Source of the DNA: Bradyrhizobium sp. ISRA430 | Lineage (GTDB): Bacteria; Pseudomonadota; Alphaproteobacteria; Rhizobiales; Xanthobacteraceae | Reading direction: 5' to 3' | NCBI RefSeq assembly: GCF_029909975.1 | Contig: NZ_CP094516.1 | Location: 7,790,501 to 7,854,500 of the forward strand | Length of the DNA stretch: 64,000 nt | Part shown: positions 8,717 through 17,708 of the stretch, in pieces | How positions within the stretch are numbered: position 1 is the first letter of the stretch | How the letters are laid out: the number at the start of each line of letters is the position of its first letter | Position numbers and translations under genes: made by a program | The notes under the pieces: model-generated | What the model saw: the letters and a program-made list of their open reading frames with translations, nothing else | The model's database searches: none | Told to the model about the DNA's origin: nothing

Positions 8717-8802
8717 CGTCATGGCCGGGCTTGTCCCGGCCATCCACGTCTCGCCCCGCAGTACAAAGAACGTGGATGCCCGGGACAAGCCCCGGGCATG
8801 AC
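8717..8802. repeat. Long palindromic intergenic repeat (CATGGCCGGGCTTGTCCCGG type)
   Basis: An imperfect inverted repeat of about 86 bp. The left arm reads CGTCATGGCCGGGCTTGTCC-type and the right arm CGTGGATGCCCGGGACAAGC...GGGCATGAC, with each arm itself containing a CCCGGGCTTGTCCCGGGC-like dyad. A related but interrupted copy lies at 19818-19967. It sits after the Mo-hydroxylase operon in non-coding DNA (8615-8851) and may act as a terminator. Elements of this look are frequent in Bradyrhizobium genomes. Confidence 0.8.
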
Positions 8803-8851
8803 GCCCCGCATTCGTATATGCGGTCGCACTACGGTTGCTGCAGAGAAGTAG

Positions 8852-9712
8852 CTAAAGGCTAGGGCTATCAATCCATGGCGGGCTTCTGATAAGCGCTGTC
8901 GGCTCATCCAAGCCGTCTTCAGATCGTTCAATCATCTCGATCAACACGGCTATCCGATCGCCAAAGGCCATGTCTGTGTCGTCCAGGCATCTATCCTGCG
9001 CTGTCGCACTGCGCCAAGTATCCCAAACCGACATTTGCCGGTTTGCGACGGCCAGCAAATCGCGATGCAGACTGACATTCATGAACCAAAGGCCGCGTGC
9101 ATCGCCGTGTCCGAACTTATCCGGATCGGCGCTGCCGCTCCTCACCAGCCTCCATGCTTGAGCCGCCGTCAGATAGGCCTCATTCGGCAGGTCGGTCAGA
9201 TCGAATGCGATGCCAAGGTCGCTTTGCTGCATCTCATCGATTTGTGCGTCGATACGACGCCAGCGCTGCTCTGCTGCTGCCCAATATTCGCAAATCCAGT
9301 GATCCTGGTAGGGCGCGGCATCGAAATAGGTTGCGAATCCGCACCGGATGCGTGCAGGAACCGCGCGATGTCTCAGAATGCTGCAGAGTAGTAGCGAGTA
9401 GTCACGGCATGTGCCGAACGTCCGTTGATGCGGAGGGCGAGGCACCTCCAACGGTCCAGCGAACGATTCCTGGATGAGTTGCAAGCGGGCGGAAACTGGC
9501 TGTGTCTCGCGGGGGCGCGGCATGCCGGCCGGAATGCCGTACATGTCTGCACACGACACGTGCACAATGAGGCCTGATACGATGTCGCGCAGCGAAGAGA
9601 TATCGCGAGGCAGGTGCTCGTAGAGGCTTCCAAGCGCACCCGGCTCCGTCATGCGATCGTGCGCGATAAAGTGCTCTGCGACCTTCGCCATGATGCTTGG
9701 AGCCTGCTCCAT
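8852..9712 (-). CDS. Transglutaminase-like domain protein
   Basis: A 286-residue protein with a transglutaminase-like core. The catalytic triad is visible as Cys in FGTCRDYSLLLCSILR (about residue 102), His in DHWICEYW (about 138) and Asp in RRIDAQID (about 154). The flanking helices have no recognised domain and there is no signal peptide. Bacterial relatives are cysteine proteases or peptidases of unknown substrate. It stands alone between the palindromic repeat and the aminotransferase regulator, with convergent or same-strand neighbours, so context gives no clear role. Confidence 0.75.
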   Translation of the reverse strand: MEQAPSIMAKVAEHFIAHDRMTEPGALGSLYEHLPRDISSLRDIVSGLIVHVSCADMYGIPAGMPRPRETQPVSARLQLIQESFAGPLEVPRPPHQRTFGTCRDYSLLLCSILRHRAVPARIRCGFATYFDAAPYQDHWICEYWAAAEQRWRRIDAQIDEMQQSDLGIAFDLTDLPNEAYLTAAQAWRLVRSGSADPDKFGHGDARGLWFMNVSLHRDLLAVANRQMSVWDTWRSATAQDRCLDDTDMAFGDRIAVLIEMIERSEDGLDEPTALIRSPPWIDSPSL

Positions 9713-9784
9713 CAGTTCAGCACGACCTTAGGCATTCCGGGGGAGCGCGTCTATCATCGCGTTTCGGTCTGCTGAGATTACGGA

Positions 9785-10333
9785 TCAAAACGTCGGCGGC
9801 GTGCAGGCTGAGATCACCTCGCACGGCTTGCCGCCGACGCAGCGGAAGCGGTGCGGGCGGCGGCTCTCGAAGTAATAGGCGTCGCCGGGGTTGAGGATGC
9901 GGCGCTCGTCCTCGACGGTGACCTCGAGCTTGCCGGAGATCACCACGCCGCCTTCCTCGCCGTCATGGACCAGGGGCACCCGTCCGGTGTCGCTGCCGGG
10001 CTCATAGCGCTCCTTCAGGATCTGCAAGCTCCGGCCGAACAGATTGTCGCCGACCTGGCGGTAGGAGATCGGCTTCTTGCCGACCTCGGTGAGCTCCTCT
10101 GCGCGGTAGAAGATCTTGCGCCGCGTCTCCGGCTCCAGCGCGAAGAACTCGGCGAGGCCCATCGGAATCCCGTCGAGGATGCGCTTCAGCGCGCCGACGG
10201 ACGGATTCATCTGGTTGGACTCGATCAGCGAGATCGTCGAATTGGTGACGCCGGAGCGTTTTGCCAGTTCCCGCTGCGACAGCTTGTGGCGCGCCCGGAT
10301 GAATCGCAGCCGTCCACCGATGTCGACGCTCAT
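9785..10333 (-). CDS. XRE-cupin transcriptional regulator (PuuR-like)
   Basis: A 182-residue regulator from the ATG at 10333; a longer frame from 10390 adds residues with no domain support. The N-terminal HTH_3 domain (LRFIRARHKLSQRELAKRSG ... STISLIESNQMNPSVGALKRIL, residues about 8-60) is followed by a C-terminal cupin (HDGEEGGVVISGKLEVTVEDE ... GDAYYFESRRPHRF). This arrangement matches PuuR-type regulators of putrescine and amino-acid catabolism. It is divergent from the omega-aminotransferase/DadA gene pair with a 147-bp intergenic region, and probably controls it. Confidence 0.88.
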   Translation of the reverse strand: MSVDIGGRLRFIRARHKLSQRELAKRSGVTNSTISLIESNQMNPSVGALKRILDGIPMGLAEFFALEPETRRKIFYRAEELTEVGKKPISYRQVGDNLFGRSLQILKERYEPGSDTGRVPLVHDGEEGGVVISGKLEVTVEDERRILNPGDAYYFESRRPHRFRCVGGKPCEVISACTPPTF

Positions 10334-10467
10334 GCCCAAATCCCTGTTGCAGGTGTTGCGGATCGCGCAAATATGGACCGACGCACCCAATCAAATCAAT
10401 GGGTTGTCGGCAACCAGAAAAGGACTTGTTGCGTTTAAGGCCCCGTGGCTCTGCTAACGGGTCAGCA

Positions 10468-10473
10468 AAGGAG
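10468..10473 (+). promoter_or_regulatory. Shine-Dalgarno AAGGAG that sets a GTG start
   Basis: AAGGAG at 10468-10473 lies 7 nt before GTG at 10481. This favours the GTG over an in-frame ATG at 10445 that lacks a ribosome-binding site, and removes 12 residues from the aminotransferase N-terminus. Confidence 0.7.
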
Positions 10474-10480
10474 CGCGGCC

Positions 10481-11809
10481 GTGACCCTTCATCAGATTCC
10501 GAACACCATCAAGACCGATTCGTACTGGATGCCGTTCACGGCCAACCGGCAGTTCAAGAAGACGCCGCGCCTGTTCTCCTCGGCCGAGGGCATGCACTAC
10601 ACCAGCGTCGACGGCTGCAAGGTGATCGACGGCTCCGCCGGTCTGTGGTGCGTCAATGCCGGCCACGGCCGTAAGCAGATCGCTGCCGCGGTCGAGAAGC
10701 AACTCATGACGCTGGACTTCGCGCCGTCGTTCCAGATGGGGCATCCGCTGGCCTTCGACTTCGCCGAGCGGCTCGCCGAGATCGCGCCGAAGGGGCTCGA
10801 TCGCGTCTTCTTCACCAACTCGGGCTCTGAATCGGTCGACACCGCGCTCAAGATCGCGCTCGCCTATCACCGCGCCACCGGCCAGCCGACGCGCACCCGC
10901 CTGATCGGCCGCGAGCGCGGCTATCACGGCGTCGGCTTCGGCGGCATGTCGGTCGGCGGCATGGTGGCGAACCGCCGCGCGTTCGCGACCCACCTTCCCG
11001 GCGTCGATCACATCCGCCACACCCACGATCTCGCTCGCAACGCCTTTGCCAAGGATCAGCCGGCCCATGGCGCCGAGCTCGCCGATGACCTCGAGCGTCT
11101 GGTGGCCTTGCACGGCGCCGAGACCATCGCAGCCGTCATCGTCGAGCCGGTGCCGGGCTCGACTGCGGTGCTGCCGCCGCCGCAGGGCTATCTGAAGCGT
11201 CTGCGCGAGATCTGCGACAAGCACGGCATTCTCCTGATCTTCGACGAGGTCATCACCGGCTTCGGCCGTCTGGGCACGCCGTTCGCCGCCAACTTCTTCG
11301 GCGTCACGCCGGATCTGATGACGACGGCCAAGGGCATCACCAACGGCACCGTGCCCTGCGGCGCCGTGTTCGCGAGCCGCAAGGTGCATGACGGTCTGAT
11401 GACCGGCCCGGAGAACCAGATCGAGCTGTTCCACGGCTACACCTATTCGGCGCATCCCGTCGCTTGCGCTGCCGGGCTTGCAACGCTCGACATCTACAAG
11501 GATGAAGGCCTGCTCACGCGCGGTGCGTCGCTCGCCGAATACTGGCGCGATGCGCTGCATTCGCTGAAGGGCCTGCCGAACGTCATCGACATCCGCAATT
11601 GCGGCCTAATGGGTGCGGTCGAGCTCTCGCCGCGCGAGGGCGCGATCGGCGCGCGCGGCTATGAGGTGATGGTCGATTGCTTCAACAGCGGTCTTTACTT
11701 GCGCACGAGCGGCGATTCCTTCGCGATGTCGCCGCCGCTCATCGTCGAGAAGAGCCACATCGACCAGATGGTCTCCATCCTTGGCGACGCCATCAAGCGG
11801 GTGGCCTGA
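10481..11809 (+). CDS. Class III omega-amino acid:pyruvate aminotransferase
   Basis: A PLP-dependent class III aminotransferase of 442 residues from the GTG at 10481. Visible features are the TNSGSESVDTALKIALAYHR cofactor-phosphate motif, GYHGVGFGGMSVGG, the LLIFDEVITGFGRLG segment with the PLP-binding Asp, and the Schiff-base Lys in MTTAKGITNG. The closest family features are those of beta-alanine/omega-amino acid:pyruvate transaminases (YWMPFTANRQFK near the N-terminus is characteristic). It would move the amino group of a terminal amine (beta-alanine, GABA or a polyamine-derived amino acid) to pyruvate, giving alanine. The following DadA-like gene could then process alanine. Divergent from the PuuR-like regulator. 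Confidence 0.9.
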   Translation: MTLHQIPNTIKTDSYWMPFTANRQFKKTPRLFSSAEGMHYTSVDGCKVIDGSAGLWCVNAGHGRKQIAAAVEKQLMTLDFAPSFQMGHPLAFDFAERLAEIAPKGLDRVFFTNSGSESVDTALKIALAYHRATGQPTRTRLIGRERGYHGVGFGGMSVGGMVANRRAFATHLPGVDHIRHTHDLARNAFAKDQPAHGAELADDLERLVALHGAETIAAVIVEPVPGSTAVLPPPQGYLKRLREICDKHGILLIFDEVITGFGRLGTPFAANFFGVTPDLMTTAKGITNGTVPCGAVFASRKVHDGLMTGPENQIELFHGYTYSAHPVACAAGLATLDIYKDEGLLTRGASLAEYWRDALHSLKGLPNVIDIRNCGLMGAVELSPREGAIGARGYEVMVDCFNSGLYLRTSGDSFAMSPPLIVEKSHIDQMVSILGDAIKRVA

Positions 11810-11815
11810 TAATTG

Positions 11816-11870
11816 CTCCCGCGGTTCACGGTGTTTTCTGTTTTGGTAGCGGCGCGTGACGCCGCGGGAG
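11816..11870 (+). other. Intercistronic stem-loop between aminotransferase and dadA-like gene
   Basis: Arms CTCCCGCGG (11816-11824) and CCGCGGGAG (11862-11870) can pair over a 37-nt loop that holds a smaller hairpin (GGCG-CGTGA-CGCC). It fills most of the 72-nt gap between two co-directional genes and could be an mRNA processing or attenuation site. There is no T-run. Confidence 0.4.
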
Positions 11871-11881
11871 TTTGACGAAGC

Positions 11882-13147
11882 GTGAAAGTCCTGATCCTCG
11901 GCAGCGGTGTCATCGGCGTCACCTCTGCCTACTACCTTGCGCGCGCCGGCCATGAAGTGACGGTTGTCGACCGTCAGCCGCAGCCGGCGCTGGAAACCTC
12001 GTTTGCCAATGCCGGCGAGGTCTCGCCCGGCTACTCCTCGCCCTGGGCCGGCCCCGGCGTGCCAGTGAAGGCGATCAAATGGCTGTTGATGAAGCACGGT
12101 CCGCTGGTGGTGCGGCCGAAGCTCGATCCCGTGATGTGGATCTGGCTGCTCAAGATGCTGCGCAACTGCACGTCCGAGCGCTACGCGGTCAACAAGAGCC
12201 GGATGATCCCGATCGCAGAGTATAGCCGCGATTGCCTGCGCGACCTCCGCCGCGACATCGGCATTCGTTATGACGAGCGCTCGCAGGGCACGCTCCAGCT
12301 CTTCCGCTATCAGGCGCAACTCGACGGGACGGCTGAGGACATCGCCGTGCTGAAGCAATATGGCGTGCCCTACGAGGTGCTGAGCCGCGAGGGCTGCATC
12401 GCCGTCGAGCCCGCGCTTGCCGGCGTGAAGGAGAAATTCGCCGGCGGACTGCGGCTGCCGCAGGACGAGACCGGCGACTGCCACATGTTCACGCAGGCGC
12501 TGGCCAAGCACGCCGAAGCGCTCGGCGTGCGCTTCATGTTCAATACCGGCATCGACGGCATTGTGACCGATGCCACGCGCGTCACCGGTGTGGCAACTAG
12601 TGCCGGCCTGCTGCAGGCTGATGCCTATGTGCTTGCGCTCGGAAGCTGGTCGTCGCGGCTGGTCGCGCCGCTCGGCATCTCGCTGCCGGTGTATCCGGTG
12701 AAGGGCTATTCGATCACGGTGCCGATCAAGGACGCCAGCGGCGCGCCGGAATCGACCGTGATGGACGAGAGCTACAAGGTCGCGATCACGCGCTTGGGGG
12801 ACCGCATCCGCGTCGGCGGCACCGCGGAAATCTCCGGCTATTCGAGCAAGCTCTATCCCGCACGCCGCGCCACGCTCGATCATTCCTTGACCGATCTCTT
12901 CCCGCGCGGCGGCGATCTGTCGAAGGCGACGTTCTGGAGCGGCCTGCGCCCGATGACGCCGGACGGCCCGCCCGTGATCGGCCCGACGCGCTATGCCAAT
13001 CTCCATCTCAACACCGGCCACGGCACGCTGGGCTGGACCATGTCCTGCGGCTCCGGCCGCGTGTTGGCGGACATGCTGTCGGGGAAGAAACCGGAGATCG
13101 ATGTGAGCGAGCTCACGGTGGATCGTTACGCTCACCGGTTTGGGTGA
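11882..13147 (+). CDS. dadA: D-amino acid dehydrogenase (DadA-type)
   Basis: A 421-residue FAD oxidoreductase starting at GTG 11882. The N-terminal Rossmann motif is [21 protein letters not shown]. The DadA-typical [20 protein letters not shown] segment follows, and the C-terminal FAD contact lies in [32 protein letters not shown]. Length and motifs match the small subunit of membrane-associated D-amino acid dehydrogenase, which oxidises D-alanine to pyruvate and feeds electrons to quinone. Lying 72 nt after an alanine-forming aminotransferase suggests joint action, although no alanine racemase is present nearby. A closely related secondary-amine oxidase cannot be excluded. Confidence 0.85.
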   Translation: MKVLILGSGVIGVTSAYYLARAGHEVTVVDRQPQPALETSFANAGEVSPGYSSPWAGPGVPVKAIKWLLMKHGPLVVRPKLDPVMWIWLLKMLRNCTSERYAVNKSRMIPIAEYSRDCLRDLRRDIGIRYDERSQGTLQLFRYQAQLDGTAEDIAVLKQYGVPYEVLSREGCIAVEPALAGVKEKFAGGLRLPQDETGDCHMFTQALAKHAEALGVRFMFNTGIDGIVTDATRVTGVATSAGLLQADAYVLALGSWSSRLVAPLGISLPVYPVKGYSITVPIKDASGAPESTVMDESYKVAITRLGDRIRVGGTAEISGYSSKLYPARRATLDHSLTDLFPRGGDLSKATFWSGLRPMTPDGPPVIGPTRYANLHLNTGHGTLGWTMSCGSGRVLADMLSGKKPEIDVSELTVDRYAHRFG

Positions 13148-13160
13148 GAATCCATCCGCT

Positions 13161-13240
13161 CGTCATTGCGAGCACAGCGAAGCAATCCAGGCTTTCTCCG
13201 CGGCAGGACTCTGGATTGCTTCGCTTCGCTCGCAATGACG
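13161..13240. repeat. Palindromic repeat (CGTCATTGCGAGC type), likely terminator of dadA
   Basis: An 80-bp inverted repeat: CGTCATTGCGAGC...GCGAAGCAATCCAG on the left and CTGGATTGCTTCGC...GCTCGCAATGACG on the right. It lies 13 bp after the DadA stop and before a convergent regulator gene, so it may terminate both. Immediately downstream (about 13262-13360) is further non-coding, GAGAG/CTCTC-rich repeat-like sequence of the sort often found between genes in this group. Confidence 0.8.
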
Positions 13241-13364
13241 ATGTGGGAGCATCGAGGCCTTTTTGCCTCTCCCCGCGGGCGGAGAGAGCCGCTCACCCCA
13301 ACTCTCTCGGCGCGAGCGAAGCTCGTCGCGCCCCCGTAAGAACGAGGAGAGGGAGTAGAGCGAG

Positions 13365-14015
13365 CTACCCCGCCCCCGTCACCGAGTTCACCCACAGCAC
13401 CACCGCTTTCGCATCCTGCGCCGGGTTGGAAAACCGGTGCGGCCGCCGGCTCGCAAAACGAAAACTGTCGCCGGTTTTCAGCGACCACGTCTCTGTATCT
13501 ACCGTCAGCATCATCTCGCCTTCGAGCACGAGACCGGCTTCCTCGCCGTCATGAGTGTAGAGCTCATCGCCGGTGGAGCCGCCGGGCTCCAGATGCACCA
13601 GGAACAGGTTGAGCCGGTTCTCGGCGCTCGCCGGGCTCAGCAACTGTTTTGAAACGCCGGTGCGCCACAGCTTCAGCTCGGGGCGCTGAAGTTCGCGCGT
13701 CACCACCTGATCGGATGCGCCGTCGCTGCTCGGGCTCGCGCCGAACAGTGCGGCGATGCCGACGCCGAGCACGTCGGCGAGCGTCGCCAGCACGCGCAGC
13801 GAGGGTGACGATAGACCGCGCTCGATCTGGCTGAGGAAGCCAATCGAAAGTGAGGCGCGCTCGGCCACCGTTTCGAGCGAGAATTGCCTGACCCGCCGGA
13901 GATCGCGGATGCGGCGGCCGACCGCGACATCCATCGCGGGCTCGGCGGGCCGCGCCTTCGCCTTCTTCACCGGCCTTGGCGAGGCTGGTTTGCGCATTCT
14001 TTTGCCACCGCTCAC
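13365..14015 (-). CDS. XRE-cupin transcriptional regulator
   Basis: A 216-residue regulator with a basic N-terminal tail (about 25 residues), an HTH_3 domain (RIRDLRRVRQFSLETVAERAS ... LSQIERGLSSPSLRVLATLADVL, about residues 35-92) and a C-terminal cupin_2 domain (HDGEEAGLVLEGEMMLTVD ... GDSFRFASRRPHRF). It resembles the regulator at 9785-10333 but is not a recent duplicate. It is divergent from the amino-acid ABC transporter operon starting at 14178. A 7-bp inverted repeat in the shared promoter region is a plausible operator. Confidence 0.88.
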   Translation of the reverse strand: MSGGKRMRKPASPRPVKKAKARPAEPAMDVAVGRRIRDLRRVRQFSLETVAERASLSIGFLSQIERGLSSPSLRVLATLADVLGVGIAALFGASPSSDGASDQVVTRELQRPELKLWRTGVSKQLLSPASAENRLNLFLVHLEPGGSTGDELYTHDGEEAGLVLEGEMMLTVDTETWSLKTGDSFRFASRRPHRFSNPAQDAKAVVLWVNSVTGAG

Positions 14016-14076
14016 GTCAGGCCGCTTTCTTCATGTGCGTGAAAACCGCTTGCCAAGGCTGCGAAAGTGTGACCAA

Positions 14077-14096
14077 ATTTTCATATTGGTGAAAAT
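14077..14096. promoter_or_regulatory. Inverted repeat ATTTTCA-N6-TGAAAAT, candidate operator
   Basis: Perfect 7-bp arms at 14077-14083 and 14090-14096 lie midway between the divergent XRE-cupin gene (start 14015) and the ABC transporter operon (start 14178). A further GTGAAAA half-site occurs near 14038. The position and symmetry suit a dimeric HTH_3 regulator. Confidence 0.5.
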
Positions 14097-14177
14097 AAGC
14101 CGAAACGGCCTCTCCGGCAACGTCTGCGATCACGACACGCGCGAGCGCCGCCATCGGCCCGAACCCAGGGGGATGCG

Positions 14178-14942
14178 ATGTCGTTGAAGCGTATTGTTCA
14201 GGCCGCCGTCGCGGCGCTCGCGATTGCAGCCGCGATGCCGGTCTCCGCGCAGCAGGTGCTGAAGGTCGGCTCGACGCCGACAGGCATCCCCTTCACCTTC
14301 CTCGACACCAAGACCAACACCATCCAGGGGATCATGGTCGATCTCATCACCGAGATCGGCAAGGATGCCGGCTTCAACGTGCAGATCGAGCCGATGCAAT
14401 TCTCGGCGCTGATCCCGTCGCTCACCTCGAGCAAGATCGACGTCATTGCGGCTGCCATGTTCATCACGCCGCCGCGGAAGGAAGTCGTCGACTTCTCCGA
14501 CCCGATCTACACCTATGGTGAAGGCCTCGTCGTGCCGAAGGGCGACGCCAAAGCCTATGCCTCGCAGGAGGATCTGAAGGGCGCGACGGTCGGCGCCCAG
14601 GTCGGCACCGCCTTCGTCGACGCGCTGAGGAAGTCCGGCCTGTTTGCCGAGGTCAAGGCCTACGACACCATTCCCGACATCCTGCGCGATGTGAACACCG
14701 GCCGCCTCAAGGCCGGCTACGCCGACTATCCGATCCTCGCCTACAATCTGAAGCAGGGCGGTTTTCCCGAGGTGCGCCTCGTCGATGGCTACAAGCCCGT
14801 CACCGTCGGCTCGGTCGGCATCGGCGTGCGCAAGGGCGAGACCGCGCTGCTCGGCAAGATCAACGCCTCGCTTGCGAAGCTGAAGGCCGCCGGCACGATC
14901 GACAAGATCCTCGATAAATGGGGCCTGAAGGCGCAAGGCTGA
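14178..14942 (+). CDS. Polar amino-acid ABC transporter, substrate-binding protein
   Basis: A 254-residue periplasmic binding protein of family 3. Sec signal peptide residues 1-24 end in VSA-QQ. The mature fold starts with LKVGSTPTGIPFTFLD and has the family 3 ITPPRKEVVDFSDPIYTYGEGLVV and GATVGAQVGTAFVDAL segments. It delivers a polar amino acid or amine to the permease and ATPase encoded next. The first gene of a four-gene run ending in a PuuB-like amine oxidase, which hints that the ligand is an amino acid or polyamine derivative oxidised by that enzyme. Confidence 0.9.
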   Translation: MSLKRIVQAAVAALAIAAAMPVSAQQVLKVGSTPTGIPFTFLDTKTNTIQGIMVDLITEIGKDAGFNVQIEPMQFSALIPSLTSSKIDVIAAAMFITPPRKEVVDFSDPIYTYGEGLVVPKGDAKAYASQEDLKGATVGAQVGTAFVDALRKSGLFAEVKAYDTIPDILRDVNTGRLKAGYADYPILAYNLKQGGFPEVRLVDGYKPVTVGSVGIGVRKGETALLGKINASLAKLKAAGTIDKILDKWGLKAQG

Positions 14943-14968
14943 AGAACAGAGGCTGAGAAGGCCGCCCG

Positions 14969-15622
14969 ATGAAAGGCTTCTGGCACGACTCCGTCGAGTT
15001 CTTCCCGATCCTCTTGAACGGCGTCGCGCTCACGATCGTCGTCACCATCGGCTCGCTCTTGCTCTCAACGGTGCTTGGCCTGGTCTGGGCGATGATGCGG
15101 GTGTCCGGCATCGGACTCCTGTCGGGGCTCAGCGCCAGCCTGATCAACGTGATCCGTGGCATCCCGATCATCGTGCTTCTGTTCTACCTCTACTTCGTGA
15201 TGCCGGATCTCGGCGTCTCGCTGACCGCGTTGCAGGCGGCGATCCTCGGGCTCGGGATTGCGTACTCGGCCTACCAGGCCGAAAACTTCCGTGCCGGCAT
15301 CGAAGCGATCGACAAGGGGCAGATCGAGGCGGCGCAGTCGATCGGCATGGGCTGGTGGCTCGCCATGCGCCGCGTCGTACTGCCGCAGGCGGTGCGCATC
15401 GTGCTGCCGCCCTACGGCAACGTCATGATCATGATGCTGAAGGACTCCTCGCAGGCCTCGACCATCACGGTCGCCGAGCTTGCGCTCCAGGGTAAGCTGA
15501 TCGCGTCGTCGACCTTCAAGAACACCAGCGTGTTCACGCTCGTGGCGCTGATGTATCTCACCATGAGCATTCCGCTGATCCTGCTCGTCCGTCACTTCGA
15601 GAAGCGGGCCGGCAAGCGATGA
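14969..15622 (+). CDS. Polar amino-acid ABC transporter, permease
   Basis: A 217-residue inner-membrane permease of the HisM/GlnP family with about five transmembrane segments and the conserved EAA loop (EAAQSIGMGWWLAMRRVVLPQAVRIVLPP, about residues 112-140) that contacts the ATPase. Only one permease gene is present, so it probably forms a homodimer. It starts 26 nt after the binding-protein gene, preceded by a GAGAAGG ribosome-binding site, and its stop overlaps the ATPase start (ATGA). Confidence 0.92.
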   Translation: MKGFWHDSVEFFPILLNGVALTIVVTIGSLLLSTVLGLVWAMMRVSGIGLLSGLSASLINVIRGIPIIVLLFYLYFVMPDLGVSLTALQAAILGLGIAYSAYQAENFRAGIEAIDKGQIEAAQSIGMGWWLAMRRVVLPQAVRIVLPPYGNVMIMMLKDSSQASTITVAELALQGKLIASSTFKNTSVFTLVALMYLTMSIPLILLVRHFEKRAGKR

Positions 15623-16350
15623 TCGAGCTCAGCAACGTCCACAAGAGCTTCGGCAAGGTCGAGGTGCTCAAGGGCATCACGGCGTCTGTGCAAAGGGGCG
15701 AGGTGGTCTGCATCATCGGCCCTTCCGGCTCCGGCAAGTCCACCATCCTGCGCTGTATCAACGGACTCGAAAGCTACGACCGCGGCGAGATCAGCGTCGA
15801 GGGCCTGAAGGTCGACCGCGATGCACCGTCGATCGTGGCGATCCGGACCCAAGTCTCGATGGTGTTCCAGCGGTTCAACCTGTTTCCGCATCGCACCGCG
15901 CTCGAGAACGTCGTCGAGGGGCCGCTTTACGTGAAGAAAGAGCCGCGCGCCGCAGCGCTCGAACGCGGCCGCGCGCTGCTTGCGCAGGTCGGACTTGTCG
16001 AAAAGGCGGACGCTCATCCGCCGCAGCTCTCTGGCGGCCAGCAGCAGCGCGTCGCGATCGCACGCGCGCTTGCGATGCAGCCCAAGGCGATCCTGTTCGA
16101 CGAGCCGACGTCGGCGCTCGACCCCGAGCTCGTCGGCGATGTTCTCGGCGTGATGCGCAAGCTCGCCGACGACGGCATGACCATGGTCGTCGTCACCCAC
16201 GAGATGGGCTTTGCCCGCGACGTCGCCGATCGCGTGCTGTTCATCGATGGTGGCATCATCGTCGAGCAGGGGTCGGCCAGGGCGCTGCTCAATCAACCCC
16301 AGCATCCGCGTACGCAGGATTTTTTGCGGCGCGTGCTGCACCCGCTCTGA
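15619..16350 (+). CDS. Polar amino-acid ABC transporter, ATP-binding protein
   Basis: A 243-residue GlnQ/HisP-type ATPase. Walker A GPSGSGKST is near residue 34, the Q-loop is in VSMVFQRFNLFPH, the signature is LSGGQQQRVAIARAL near 137, Walker B is ILFDEPTSALDPE, and the switch His lies in VVVTHEMGFARDV. It energises uptake through the permease encoded immediately upstream. Confidence 0.95.
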   Translation: MIELSNVHKSFGKVEVLKGITASVQRGEVVCIIGPSGSGKSTILRCINGLESYDRGEISVEGLKVDRDAPSIVAIRTQVSMVFQRFNLFPHRTALENVVEGPLYVKKEPRAAALERGRALLAQVGLVEKADAHPPQLSGGQQQRVAIARALAMQPKAILFDEPTSALDPELVGDVLGVMRKLADDGMTMVVVTHEMGFARDVADRVLFIDGGIIVEQGSARALLNQPQHPRTQDFLRRVLHPL

Positions 16351-16362
16351 TCGGTCTTCGCC

Positions 16363-17655
16363 ATGAACGTTGCTGCCCGCCTGCCATTGCCGCCCTCACT
16401 CTATGCCGACACGGCCGTGGCGCCGGCTGCGACGCCGCCGCTCGACACCGACAAGAGGGTCTCGGTCGCCATCGTCGGGGGCGGCTTCACCGGCCTCTCC
16501 ACCGCGCTGCATCTGGCAGAGCAGGGCGTCGAGGCGCTGGTGCTGGAGGCGCAGGAGCCTGGCTGGGGCGCTTCCGGAAACAATGGCGGCCAGACCAATC
16601 CGGGCTTGAAGCACGATCCCGATCAGATCGAGGTCGATTTCGGCCCCGACCTCGGCCGCCGCATGATCGAGTTCTCATACGGCACGACCAACTTCACGCA
16701 TGACCTGATTCGCCGCTACCAGATCCCCTGTGAAGCACGGCAAAACGGCACGCTGCGCGCGGCCTACAACGAGGCGAGCGCCGCCGCGATCGAGACGACC
16801 GCGCAGCAGTGCATTCGCCGCGGCATGCCGGTGTCGTTCTTGAATCGCGACCAGTTGCGCGAGATGACCGGCACGGACCGCTACATCGGCGCCATGCTCG
16901 ATGCCCGCGGCGGCGATCTGCATCCCTTGAGCTACGCCCGCGGGCTCGCGCGCGCGGCGATGTCCGCAGGCGCGAAGGTCCATGGCGAAACGCCGGCGCT
17001 GTCGCTGCGCCGCGAAGGCAGCCGATGGCGGATCGAGACTCCGCGCGCCGTCGTGCGCGCCGACAAGGTACTGCTCGCGACCAACGGTTTTACCGACGAT
17101 CTCTGGCCCGCGCTCCGCCGCACCATCGTGCCGGTGTTCTCCTCGATCGCTGCCACCGCGCCGCTCTCGGACGAGGTCGCCCGCTCGATCATGCCAACGC
17201 GGCCCGTCCTTTACGAGAGCGGCCACATCACGGTCTACTACCGCATCGACCAGCGCAATCGCCTGCTGATGGGCGGCCGCGGACCGATGCGCTGGATCAG
17301 TTCGCCCTTAGACGTCGCCTATCTCATCCGTTACGCCGAGCGGCTGTGGCCGCAGCTCAAGGGCGTTTCCTGGACTCACGGCTGGAACAGCCGGCTCGCC
17401 ATCACCAGGGATCATTATCCGCACGTGCATGAGCCGGCGGACAACGTCCTGATCTCGCTCGGTTGCAACGGCCGCGGCGTCGCACTCTCGACCGCGATGG
17501 GCGCGCAGCTCGCGCGCCGCCTGATCGGCGGCGCCAAGACCGAGATCGACATGCCCGTCACAGGCATCACGCCGATCCCGATGCATGCGCTCTGGCCGGT
17601 GGCCGTCACCAGCGCGGTGATCACGGGCCGCGTGCGAGACCGGCTCGGAATTTGA
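16363..17655 (+). CDS. FAD-dependent amine oxidase (PuuB-like)
   Basis: A 430-residue DAO-fold oxidoreductase. The N-terminal dinucleotide motif VAIVGGGFTGLSTALHLAEQG lies at about residues 30-51, followed by WGASGNNGGQTNPGLKHDP, typical of gamma-glutamylputrescine oxidases and related secondary-amine oxidases. The C-terminal FAD contact is NVLISLGCNGRGVALSTAMG. It follows the ABC ATPase by 12 nt and is in the same operon, so it probably oxidises the imported amine. No PuuA ligase, PuuC or PuuD is nearby, so a full Puu pathway is not shown. A perfect 12-bp hairpin terminates the operon. Confidence 0.85.
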   Translation: MNVAARLPLPPSLYADTAVAPAATPPLDTDKRVSVAIVGGGFTGLSTALHLAEQGVEALVLEAQEPGWGASGNNGGQTNPGLKHDPDQIEVDFGPDLGRRMIEFSYGTTNFTHDLIRRYQIPCEARQNGTLRAAYNEASAAAIETTAQQCIRRGMPVSFLNRDQLREMTGTDRYIGAMLDARGGDLHPLSYARGLARAAMSAGAKVHGETPALSLRREGSRWRIETPRAVVRADKVLLATNGFTDDLWPALRRTIVPVFSSIAATAPLSDEVARSIMPTRPVLYESGHITVYYRIDQRNRLLMGGRGPMRWISSPLDVAYLIRYAERLWPQLKGVSWTHGWNSRLAITRDHYPHVHEPADNVLISLGCNGRGVALSTAMGAQLARRLIGGAKTEIDMPVTGITPIPMHALWPVAVTSAVITGRVRDRLGI

Positions 17656-17657
17656 GA

Positions 17658-17685
17658 AGGCGCCGCCCGGTCACGGGCGGCGCCT
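17658..17685. terminator. Perfect hairpin after PuuB-like gene
   Basis: Stem AGGCGCCGCCCG / CGGGCGGCGCCT with a 4-nt loop, two nucleotides after the stop codon and between convergent genes. There is no strong T-run, but position and stability suggest a bidirectional terminator. Confidence 0.7.
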
Positions 17686-17708
17686 CGCATGAATTGGAGA
17701 TGGTGGCG

